Source of the DNA: Candidatus Microgenomates bacterium
GTDB taxonomy: Bacteria; Patescibacteriota; Microgenomatia; 2-02-FULL-39-11
Direction of reading: 5' to 3'
Assembly: GCA_022866885.1 (NCBI GenBank)
Contig: JALHWS010000113.1
Coordinates: 1-5,695 of the forward strand
Length of the DNA: 5,695 nucleotides
Part shown: positions 1 through 5,418 of the stretch, one piece after another
Layout: each line of letters opens with the position of its first letter
Numbering within the stretch: the first letter of the stretch is position 1
Notes under the pieces: model-generated
The model's database searches: none
The model's input: only the letters and a program-made list of their open reading frames with translations
What the model was told of the DNA's origin: nothing
Program-made: the position numbers and the translations under genes

Positions 1-713
1 CGAACGGCATTATTGATCATTCCACCTTGGAAAATTGACAAGGAAAAAATCGTCAGGATTACCGCGGTGACAATGCTGATTATTCCCTCTTTATATCTTT
101 TATCGGCTATAAAGAGAACAATAAAAACGGCCGGAACGATTTTCCAGGCAATCGCAATAGCCAGTAATATTGAACTGACAGTTGCTTTATTCTTTTTGTA
201 ATAATGGAGAAAGAAATAAAGAATGATGAAAATTAAACCATCGACATTCCCTCTGTCTGCCAAAAAAATGAACGGGTATGAAAGAAATGAGAATACGGAT
301 ACCACAAAAACCTTTAAAAAAAGCGCTGTTTTCTCCATTTTGAGGTTTTGAATATTTATATGGACAAACAATCCGACGAAAATGATAGTCAATAAAATAA
401 AGGCTACCTGACGATCTATAATCGTTAACAAATATCCTGATAAATATAAGAATGGGGATACGTTACGGACAGGGTTTACATCTGTTGCCAGATAAGGATT
501 CAGGTTTTTGCTGTTATTTACCCAATTATAAAAATCCATAAACCTGTCCCCCGGCCTGAATAAAAAGGTGCTGTATGGATAACCTCTACCAAGGAAGTAA
601 CGCTGATAACAAGCAAAGACGGCAGCCAATATGAAGCCTGTCAGTATTATCAGGCTGACTATTTTTATCTTATTTTCCCGGGACAATGGCATATCTTTTT
701 TTATTGTATTCAT
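1..713 (-). CDS. GT87-like (DUF2029) polyprenol-phosphate-sugar membrane glycosyltransferase, 3' end cut by window edge
   Basis: The frame opens with ATG at 713 and stays open for 237 codons to the left edge, so the C-terminal part is missing. The protein is strongly hydrophobic, with membrane segments near residues 18-36, 88-98, 103-119, 131-151, 157-171, 178-203 and 211-228. An acidic residue in the first outer loop (Asp60 in FMDFYNW) sits where GT-C enzymes carry their catalytic Asp. RGNVDGLI (154-161), followed by a membrane segment and a WKIVP stretch (190-194), resembles the conserved centre of GT87/DUF2029 proteins, which include mycobacterial mannosyltransferases. Such enzymes move a sugar from a polyprenyl-phosphate donor outside the cytoplasmic membrane; donor and acceptor here are unknown. 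The start codon overlaps the stop of the preceding ORF as ATGA and has no Shine-Dalgarno sequence, so translation is probably coupled. The family call comes from recalled motifs, not a search. Confidence 0.75.
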   Translation of the reverse strand, partial: MNTIKKDMPLSRENKIKIVSLIILTGFILAAVFACYQRYFLGRGYPYSTFLFRPGDRFMDFYNWVNNSKNLNPYLATDVNPVRNVSPFLYLSGYLLTIIDRQVAFILLTIIFVGLFVHINIQNLKMEKTALFLKVFVVSVFSFLSYPFIFLADRGNVDGLIFIILYFFLHYYKKNKATVSSILLAIAIAWKIVPAVFIVLFIADKRYKEGIISIVTAVILTIFSLSIFQGGMINNAV

Positions 714-1126
714 GTAAATTCATTTTTCAACTTCTGCAGAGGTAGCGCACGCTTGTTCATGATGGTTGCAGACATACCTTGAGCAATAATCAAAAGAGAA
801 ATAAAACTCATCAGAATGGGATTAATTACAACTCCCAGGTTTGTGAAATTGTAGATAAGTAAATTGGGGAAAAGAAAACGATCATAGTTTTTAGGTATGA
901 GAAGAAGTGAAAATAAAACCAGATAGATCAGATCCCAGCGGCTTTTTTTGGAGAAATTAATGAAAAGAAAAAGAGGAATAAAGACATAAAGCAGTTTATA
1001 ATCTCCGGAAACCGCCGGAAGAAGGTTCATGCTGAAGGTCAAAAGAGCGATTTTTTTGCCTTCTTTTTTTAGTTTCCGGACGATCTTAGCCAGCTCTTTC
1101 AGAGTTTTAATTTTCTCTTTTGCCAT
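710..1126 (-). CDS. Chimeric ORF: nucleotidyltransferase N-terminal leader joined to a GT87-like membrane C-terminus; probable gene remnant
   Basis: 138 codons of mixed origin. Residues 5-28 (IKTLKELAKIVRKLKKEGKK and flanks) look like the helix leading into RfaE/HldE-type sugar-phosphate nucleotidyltransferases. In those proteins the next residues are a Thr/Asn-Gly-Cys-Phe-Asp stretch and the HxGH catalytic motif. Here the sequence changes to TFSMNLLPAVSGDYKLL (30-46) and then three membrane segments (about 44-58, 66-78 and 97-117). HxGH is absent, so nucleotidyl transfer is not possible. The LLPAVSGDYKLLYVFIPLFLF stretch resembles the last third of GT87 glycosyltransferases, but the catalytic N-terminal half of such an enzyme is missing. 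ATG 1126 is supported by an extended -10 box just upstream. The stop overlaps the next gene's start (ATGA). Most likely this is a recombination product that is still transcribed. It could instead be a small membrane protein with an accidental leader resemblance. Confidence 0.6.
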   Translation of the reverse strand: MAKEKIKTLKELAKIVRKLKKEGKKIALLTFSMNLLPAVSGDYKLLYVFIPLFLFINFSKKSRWDLIYLVLFSLLLIPKNYDRFLFPNLLIYNFTNLGVVINPILMSFISLLIIAQGMSATIMNKRALPLQKLKNEFT

Positions 1127-1133
1127 GGTTAAA

Positions 1134-1161
1134 ATAATACCATCTTAATGTCAAAATACAA
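1134..1161 (-). promoter_or_regulatory. Predicted extended -10 promoter for the chimeric ORF
   Basis: On the minus strand, TGG at 1142-1140 directly precedes TATTAT (1139-1134), giving a perfect TGn extension and 5 of 6 matches to the -10 consensus. A weak -35, TTGTAT (1161-1156), lies 16 bp upstream. Only 7 nt separate the -10 from ATG 1126, so initiation would fall at or beside the start codon, giving a leaderless message. No Shine-Dalgarno sequence is present, which fits. The 52-bp gap to the toxin gene stop contains no terminator-like hairpin. Confidence 0.5.
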
Positions 1162-1178
1162 GTTTTAGAAATATCCGA

Positions 1179-1469
1179 TCAGCTAAACTTTTGTTTTAAT
1201 ATTTTATAGAAATTCTCCCGGGGACCGATCATAATAGCGGTTATTATCTTCGCCTCTTCATCAATCTGATAAGCCAGTCGGTATGCAGTACCGGCAAAAT
1301 TAAAATGGTATGATCGGCAGCTGGAAAGATTTCCGGATAATTTTTCTGATTGGGTCGGAGAAGAATCGTTTTGTAATGTTTGAAGTATTTTTACGACTTC
1401 CTTTTTAAATCCAACGCCTCTTTTTTTGCATTCTTTAGCTACCTGTTTGGTGAGAAATATCTTATACAT
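1179..1469 (-). CDS. RelE/ParE-superfamily toxin of a type II toxin-antitoxin pair
   Basis: A 96-residue basic protein, the usual size for the family. The order is typical: an N-terminal strand (YKIFLTKQV), a Lys-rich helical hairpin (about 10-33), a KLSGNL stretch (43-48) where relatives have the Leu-x-Gly turn, strands with Arg64 in TAYRLAYQID, and a C-terminal IGPRENFYKIL (81-91) with Arg84 and Tyr88. RelE members cleave mRNA in the ribosomal A site, whereas ParE members poison gyrase. The residues visible do not settle which applies, though the Arg/Tyr C-terminal pattern is more like mRNA interferases. The start overlaps the antitoxin stop by 8 bp (1462-1469) and lacks a Shine-Dalgarno sequence, so translation is likely coupled to the antitoxin. 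Length and motifs look intact. Confidence 0.85.
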   Translation of the reverse strand: MYKIFLTKQVAKECKKRGVGFKKEVVKILQTLQNDSSPTQSEKLSGNLSSCRSYHFNFAGTAYRLAYQIDEEAKIITAIMIGPRENFYKILKQKFS

Positions 1470-1779
1470 TCTTGTCGGAAAGAAAATCGCTTAAACTGAT
1501 CACTTCTCCCCGCTTCATCTCTTCCAAGCCGGAAAAAAGAGCGTTCCTTGCCTTATCATCCAGAAGGATATTTAACGTTTCGATTTCAGAAGATGTCAGT
1601 TTATTGATCTTTCGAAGCATCTTCATCACCTGCTGCTGCCAATTATAGGTATAAATATCCATCATTACCGCCTGGGGTTGCCCGAAGCGGCCGATCAAAA
1701 CAGGTTCTTTCTTTCTGGCTAAAGTTTTCAAGACATCAGCCAAATTATTTCTTAAATCGGCGCTATTTAAAATAGTCAT
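1462..1779 (-). CDS. Phd/YefM-type antitoxin
   Basis: A 105-residue protein. Residues 1-50 have the Phd/YefM DNA-binding fold pattern: TILNSADLRNNLADVLKTL, then EPVLIGRFGQPQAVMMDIYTY, in which a strand carrying the 'epv.i.r.gkp.av' signature leads into a helix. The C-terminal part (80-101), with EEMKRGEVISLSDFL, matches the tail that commonly follows in this family and probably wraps the toxin. Its role is to neutralise the downstream RelE/ParE toxin and, from family knowledge, to repress its own promoter by binding inverted repeats. The gene starts 11 bp after the glycosyltransferase stop but has its own promoter, and palindromic DNA lies between the -10 and the ATG. There is no Shine-Dalgarno sequence ahead of ATG 1779. 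Confidence 0.85.
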   Translation of the reverse strand: MTILNSADLRNNLADVLKTLARKKEPVLIGRFGQPQAVMMDIYTYNWQQQVMKMLRKINKLTSSEIETLNILLDDKARNALFSGLEEMKRGEVISLSDFLSDKNV

Positions 1780-1780
1780 A

Positions 1781-1796
1781 TAACGTTAGTTTAACT
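1781..1796. promoter_or_regulatory. Candidate antitoxin operator (two overlapping small inverted repeats)
   Basis: TAACGTTA (1781-1788) is a perfect palindrome. It shares one base with AGTT-T-AACT (1788-1796), an inverted repeat around a single T. Together they cover the predicted -10 and start site, where a Phd/YefM antitoxin would repress its own operon. Such short A+T-rich palindromes also arise by chance, so this is suggestive only. Confidence 0.35.
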
Positions 1797-1816
1797 CATC
1801 TGTGAAGAGTTGTCAA
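1788..1816 (-). promoter_or_regulatory. Predicted sigma70-type promoter of the toxin-antitoxin operon
   Basis: On the minus strand a perfect -35 TTGACA (1816-1811) is followed by a 17-bp spacer and TAAACT (1793-1788, 4 of 6 matches). The -35 and most of the spacer lie inside the 3' end of the GT39-like gene. The -10 ends 8 nt before ATG 1779, predicting a start near A1781 and a leader of about 2 nt. That explains the missing Shine-Dalgarno sequence. Confidence 0.6.
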
Positions 1817-3068
1817 TAGTTGTACAAGATAAAATTGTTCTAGATATCACCTTTCCTCCGTATCCGGCCCAGATGAAAATAAAGGTATAAAAAAGGAGTG
1901 AGTGGCGGCTTTCGTTGGAAACCAAAGTCACGGCAAAAGTGATATAGAAAAATAAAAGAAGGGTGAAAAGTACCAGCGGATCGGCCAGTATCTTCCTTTT
2001 TTCCCTGAAAATCGTCTCCACTAAGCCAACGCCAAATAAAAACAAGAGGATCAGGTTGTACGAGCGGATAAACCATCGGTCTTTAGGATAGAAAGGATCG
2101 GTATAGGCAGAAAGGTGATCTTTATCCCAGATATAAAATTTATTCCTGATGGTATTTTGCAGTAATATCGGCCAGTCGGTCCGGATTTTTTGCCAGAACA
2201 AGTTTTTATATTTTTCTTTTAGCTGGGGAATCCACGGGTAATTAGTCGTGTAATATTCCAGATTGATCCGGTAGTAATCTTTATCAAGAGAAGGATACTG
2301 GCTTACTAGTTCTGGATAGCGTTTCGTCTGATAGAAACTACTATAAAAGGCCATTATACCGGGATTATACGGCGGAATAAGTGATATTAGTTTAAATTGC
2401 CTATAATTGCCCACCAGACTGTAAAATGAGGTCAGGAAAAACCCGGCGCAGGATAGAATGAAAAAAACAAAAGCTCTTTTTCGGAACACCAAAACGGTGA
2501 ACAAAATAATTAAGCTTAAACAAAAACTAAGCAAAGAGAAACGCAATAAGACAAGAAGTCCCAGTATCAACCCGAAGAAGAACCAGTATAGCGGCTTATT
2601 TAAAAAGCCTTTTTTGGTAATAAGGAGCGCCAAGGCCGAGACAAAAAAAAGAGTAATATTTTCTGCTAAGATAAGGCCTGTATATGAGGAGGTCAAGGGA
2701 TTCCCGACATAAAGGATAAACGATAACCAGGCGCTCTTTTTACCCCATCGGGAAAGGACGATTTTGAAGATGAAAACAGCGGTCAAAAGATCAAAAATAA
2801 TATTGGCTATTCTGACCGCGTCAAGGTTTTCAAAACCAAACAGGCGGTATATGGAAGCGATAAACAAAGAATATCCGGCATTTTTCGAACAACAGTCCAC
2901 TGCCCAGTGTCCCTGATAAATTTCCCCGGCGAGATTGGCATAAGATTGCATATCCCAAAGAAGCGTTTTATAGGAAAGACTAGAAAGGTAAAGCCGCAGG
3001 ATAAAGCCTAAGATAAGGATGGCAATGAAAATTACGGACCCCTTTTTTGCCTTGATTGTTTTGATCAT
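1791..3068 (-). CDS. GT39/PMT_2-like membrane glycosyltransferase (GT-C fold)
   Basis: A 425-residue polytopic protein with membrane segments near 11-27, 88-104, 113-126, 130-150, 158-176, 178-195, 199-219, 335-352, 363-384 and 388-406. The first outer loop has WDMQSYANLAGEIY (38-51), with Asp39 at the usual GT-C catalytic position. NAGYSLFIASIYRLFG (63-78) matches the PMT_2 'PGYPLLLALLYRLFG' type of signature, and LILAENITLFF (132-142) matches the later acidic motif. A large soluble loop (about 221-333) precedes the last helices, and ESRHSLLFY (386-394) resembles the conserved Arg near the C-terminus. Enzymes of this group transfer sugars from polyprenyl-phosphate carriers on the outer membrane face; its substrate cannot be read from sequence. 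The start overlaps the epimerase stop as ATGA, so the two form an operon. The 3' end carries the -35 of the next unit. Confidence 0.8.
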   Translation of the reverse strand: MIKTIKAKKGSVIFIAILILGFILRLYLSSLSYKTLLWDMQSYANLAGEIYQGHWAVDCCSKNAGYSLFIASIYRLFGFENLDAVRIANIIFDLLTAVFIFKIVLSRWGKKSAWLSFILYVGNPLTSSYTGLILAENITLFFVSALALLITKKGFLNKPLYWFFFGLILGLLVLLRFSLLSFCLSLIILFTVLVFRKRAFVFFILSCAGFFLTSFYSLVGNYRQFKLISLIPPYNPGIMAFYSSFYQTKRYPELVSQYPSLDKDYYRINLEYYTTNYPWIPQLKEKYKNLFWQKIRTDWPILLQNTIRNKFYIWDKDHLSAYTDPFYPKDRWFIRSYNLILLFLFGVGLVETIFREKRKILADPLVLFTLLLFFYITFAVTLVSNESRHSLLFYTFIFIWAGYGGKVISRTILSCTTIDNSSQMS

Positions 3069-4072
3069 TTTCCCAAATACTTAAACCACTCACGGGTAGC
3101 AACTTTTATTTTCTTTGGCGTCCAGATAGGCGCATCTCTCCAGTAATCTATGTCTTCCAGCACTTTCGCAACACCATCTTCAAATTTTATTTTTGGTTTC
3201 CAACCTAGAACTTTTTTTATCTTTGTAATATCTGCCTGGGTACAATACGGCTCTCCCGGACGCTTAGGGATATGTATCACCTGCCTGCCGGCAGGCAGGC
3301 TGGACCCTAATAATTTTACCAATTCGTTAATGCTGTAAGTTCGGCCGCTTCCGACATTGAATATTTCGTTGGTAATAATTGATTTGACTGCTTTTATCAT
3401 TGCCTCCACGATATCCGTAACATAAGTAAAATCCCGCGTCTGTTTCCCGTTTCCCACAACCGTATAAGGCTTCCTGGCCAACTTTTGAGCAAGAAACGTC
3501 CCGAAAACCGCACCATAAGTTCCTGACGTCCTTGATCTTGGCCCGTAGACATTAAAAAAGCGAAGGCTGATAACCGGCAGTTTATATATTTGCCCCCAAT
3601 GCAAGACATATTGTTCACCGAGATATTTGGTTAAAGCATAAGGATATTGCGGCCTAATTTCAGCTCTCTCAGAAGTAGGATAGACATTAGGAATTCCGTA
3701 GCAGGAAGAGGAAGCGGCATAGATGAACCTTTTTATCCCAGCTTTTTTGGAGGCTTCCAAAACATTTACCGTCCCGTCTACATTGGAATGATGATAATCA
3801 AGAGGCTTAACAATTGAAGGCACGATATCAGCCAGAGCCGCCAGATGGAAAACCCAGTCAATTTTCCTAAACCAATGAATCCAATTAGACGAATTAGTCC
3901 CAAGATCGACTTTCTTTATCACCAATCTCTTATTACCCTTGTGCTGTTTCAGATTGTCCAATCTGCCGGTGGAGAAATTATCCAAAACAAGCACTTGATG
4001 ATTATCCGCAAGAAGCCTGTCCACTAAATGGCTACCGATAAAACCCGCTCCGCCGGTAACGATGGTTTTCAT
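3065..4072 (-). CDS. NAD-dependent nucleotide-sugar epimerase/dehydratase (extended SDR)
   Basis: A 335-residue protein, normal for extended short-chain dehydrogenases. The N-terminal Rossmann motif is TGGAGFIGS (6-14), and VLVLDNFSTG (27-36) contributes the Asp that favours NAD. The active site shows the Ser cluster AASSSCYG (119-126) and YxxxK as Tyr145-Lys149. LRFFNVYGPRS (170-180) and the TRDFTYVTD stretch (212-220) are typical of UDP-glucose 4-epimerase-like and related enzymes. These cytoplasmic enzymes oxidise C4 of a nucleotide sugar to drive epimerisation or dehydration. The exact substrate is unresolved; the facing rfbH gene makes a CDP-sugar role possible but unproven. Residues 259-264 (Leu-Pro-Ala-Gly-Arg-Gln) are encoded by a perfect palindrome and look like an insertion in a surface loop just before HIPKRPGEP. 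ATG 4072 gives the complete Rossmann start and lies 8 nt from a perfect -10. Confidence 0.88.
   Translation of the reverse strand: MKTIVTGGAGFIGSHLVDRLLADNHQVLVLDNFSTGRLDNLKQHKGNKRLVIKKVDLGTNSSNWIHWFRKIDWVFHLAALADIVPSIVKPLDYHHSNVDGTVNVLEASKKAGIKRFIYAASSSCYGIPNVYPTSERAEIRPQYPYALTKYLGEQYVLHWGQIYKLPVISLRFFNVYGPRSRTSGTYGAVFGTFLAQKLARKPYTVVGNGKQTRDFTYVTDIVEAMIKAVKSIITNEIFNVGSGRTYSINELVKLLGSSLPAGRQVIHIPKRPGEPYCTQADITKIKKVLGWKPKIKFEDGVAKVLEDIDYWRDAPIWTPKKIKVATREWFKYLGK
3280..3299. repeat. 20-bp perfect palindrome read in frame as LPAGRQ
   Basis: CCTGCCTGCC followed without a spacer by its exact reverse complement GGCAGGCAGG. The neighbouring bases (3279/3300) do not pair, so the symmetry ends there. 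It is far richer in G+C than the surrounding gene. In the epimerase frame it supplies codons 259-264 plus one flanking base on each side, with no frame change. Related enzymes, as I remember them, pass from the LG turn to the HIPKRPGEP motif without this segment. The same hexapeptide recurs in unrelated proteins of candidate-phylum genomes (recalled, not searched), which suggests a dispersed repeat. Confidence 0.75.
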
Positions 4073-4080
4073 ATTGTTAA

Positions 4081-4086
4081 ATTATA
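4081..4086 (-). promoter_or_regulatory. Perfect -10 box (TATAAT) for the epimerase operon
   Basis: The minus strand reads TATAAT at 4086-4081, followed by 8 nt (TTAACAAT) and ATG 4072. The predicted start is near A4074, so the leader would be about 2 nt. No good -35 lies 16-18 bp upstream (TAGAGG or similar), which leaves the promoter call resting on the -10 and its position. There is no ribosome binding site, consistent with a leaderless message. Confidence 0.5.
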
Positions 4087-4112
4087 CTATGTTTTATTAT
4101 TCTCCTCTATTA

Positions 4113-4121
4113 TGCTAAGAT
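4113..4121 (+). promoter_or_regulatory. Candidate extended -10 for rfbH
   Basis: TGC-TAAGAT (4113-4121) has the TGn extension and 4 of 6 -10 matches, giving a start near A4128 and a leader of about 7 nt before ATG 4135. The -35 region is poor. An alternative is TATTAT (4095-4100) with TTGTTA (4074-4079) 15 bp upstream, giving a leader of about 28 nt. No Shine-Dalgarno sequence precedes the ATG under either option. Confidence 0.35.
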
Positions 4122-4134
4122 CAAGCTAAAATTC

Positions 4135-5418
4135 ATGAAAAACCCAAAATTTATCCCCGGTACCACCTATATCCCTGCTTCCGGCAAGGTTTACGGCGAA
4201 GAAGAAATAAATAATGCCATCGAAGCCGCCCGTGACGGTTGGTGGACGGAAGGCAGGTTTACCAAACAGTTTGAGAAAGATTTCTCCAAATATCTCGGGG
4301 TTAAATACGTAACACTTACCAATTCCGGCTCTTCGGCCAACCTCCTGGCGTTTGCCAGTCTTTCTTCAAAAGTTTTCGGAAGAAATAGTTTGAAAAAAGG
4401 CGACGAATTCATCACCTCACCGGTGGCTTTTCCCACCACCGTCAATCCCGGCATTTTATATGGTCTCAAACCAGTCTTTGTCGATGTCAAACTAGATACT
4501 CTCAATATCAATCCTGAAAAGATCGAAAAAGCGATCACCAAAAAAACCAAATTAATCATTTTAGCTCATACTCTGGGAAAACCCTTTGATCTGGACAAAA
4601 TCGTCAAGCTGGCCAAAAAATATCATCTTTGGCTGATTGAAGATTGCTGTGACGCCCTCGGCTCAAAATATGACGGGAAATTAACCGGCACATACGGTGA
4701 CCTGGCTACTTTTTCCTTTTACCCGGCGCACCAGATCACTATGGGAGAAGGCGGCGCGGTGGTGACGAATAATCCTTTAATCCATCGAAGCCTGCGGCAA
4801 TTCCGCGATTGGGGTAGAGACTGTTGGTGCAATACCGGACGTGACAATACCTGCGGCAAAAGGTTTGGCTGGCAGCTTGGTCAACTGCCAAAAGGCTACG
4901 ACCATAAATACACATACTCCCAAATCGGTTTTAATTTGAAACTGACGGATTTCCAGGCGGCAATCGGCTGTGCGCAACTCAAAAAGCTTCCCGGATTTAT
5001 CAGGAAGAGAAAGGAAAATTACAGGAAATTAGAGGAGTTTTTTGCATGTAAATCGCAATATTTTCTCCTTATGAAGGTTACTCAACACGAAGACCCCTGC
5101 TGGTTTGGTTTTCCGTTAATCGTCCAACGCAACGCTCCTTTTACCAGGAATCAGTTAACCGAATACCTGGAAATGAACAAAATCGGTACCCGGAATGTCT
5201 TTTCCGGCAATTTACTGAAACATCCGGCCTATCTGGACATCAAATACAAAAAGGCCGGAAAAATCATCAACGCCGATATTATCATGAACAACGCTTTCTG
5301 GATCGGCGTCTACCCGGGGATTGATGATGAAATGATCAAATATATAAAAAAGACTTTCAATAATTTTCTTGCTCAAAATGCAAAAACATTACTATGCCCT
5401 TCGCTACCAGGTAGATAA
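4135..5418 (+). CDS. rfbH: CDP-4-keto-6-deoxy-D-glucose 3-dehydrase (E1; RfbH/DdhC type), pyridoxamine-phosphate and [2Fe-2S] dependent
   Basis: A 427-residue member of the DegT/DnrJ/EryC1 aminotransferase fold. SFYPAHQITMGEGGAV (194-209) has His199 where true aminotransferases have the PLP-binding Lys. This swap marks the dehydrases, which use PMP to remove the C3 hydroxyl. Cysteines Cys172, Cys230, Cys232 and Cys240 give exactly C-X57-C-X1-C-X7-C, the [2Fe-2S] ligand spacing reported for the Yersinia E1 enzyme. This separates it from the iron-free GDP-sugar dehydrase ColD. NSGSSANLLA (63-72) and IEDCCDALG (168-176) are the cofactor-site motifs, and GYDHKYTYSQIGFNLK (254-269) is typical of RfbH. 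It acts in the cytoplasm on the route to 3,6-dideoxyhexoses. The usual E3 ferredoxin-type reductase is not in the window. The last ~14 residues overlap the methyltransferase start and look like non-family tail. Confidence 0.92.
   Translation: MKNPKFIPGTTYIPASGKVYGEEEINNAIEAARDGWWTEGRFTKQFEKDFSKYLGVKYVTLTNSGSSANLLAFASLSSKVFGRNSLKKGDEFITSPVAFPTTVNPGILYGLKPVFVDVKLDTLNINPEKIEKAITKKTKLIILAHTLGKPFDLDKIVKLAKKYHLWLIEDCCDALGSKYDGKLTGTYGDLATFSFYPAHQITMGEGGAVVTNNPLIHRSLRQFRDWGRDCWCNTGRDNTCGKRFGWQLGQLPKGYDHKYTYSQIGFNLKLTDFQAAIGCAQLKKLPGFIRKRKENYRKLEEFFACKSQYFLLMKVTQHEDPCWFGFPLIVQRNAPFTRNQLTEYLEMNKIGTRNVFSGNLLKHPAYLDIKYKKAGKIINADIIMNNAFWIGVYPGIDDEMIKYIKKTFNNFLAQNAKTLLCPSLPGR

Noticed and set aside
13..201. 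Open frame of 62 codons on the plus strand near the left edge
   Set aside because: It lies antisense to the GT87-like coding frame, which has recognisable motifs. This frame has none.
1140..1154. Perfect TTGACA (minus strand, 1154-1149) as the -35 for the chimeric ORF
   Set aside because: It lies only 9 bp from the TATTAT -10 box, too close to be used with it. The TGn-extended -10 is a better explanation.
2458..2712. Open frame of 84 codons on the plus strand, antisense to the membrane glycosyltransferase
   Set aside because: It is Lys/Arg-rich low-complexity translation, the expected reverse shadow of a Phe/Leu-rich membrane gene, with no start signal or family motif.
3280..3299. Palindrome as a transcription terminator hairpin
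   Set aside because: It has no loop and no following U-run, and it lies inside a well-conserved open frame that continues on both sides.
4720..4750. Loss of the catalytic Lys in the aminotransferase-like protein, suggesting a dead enzyme
   Set aside because: His at this site together with four correctly spaced Cys residues is the hallmark of the E1 dehydrases, not decay.
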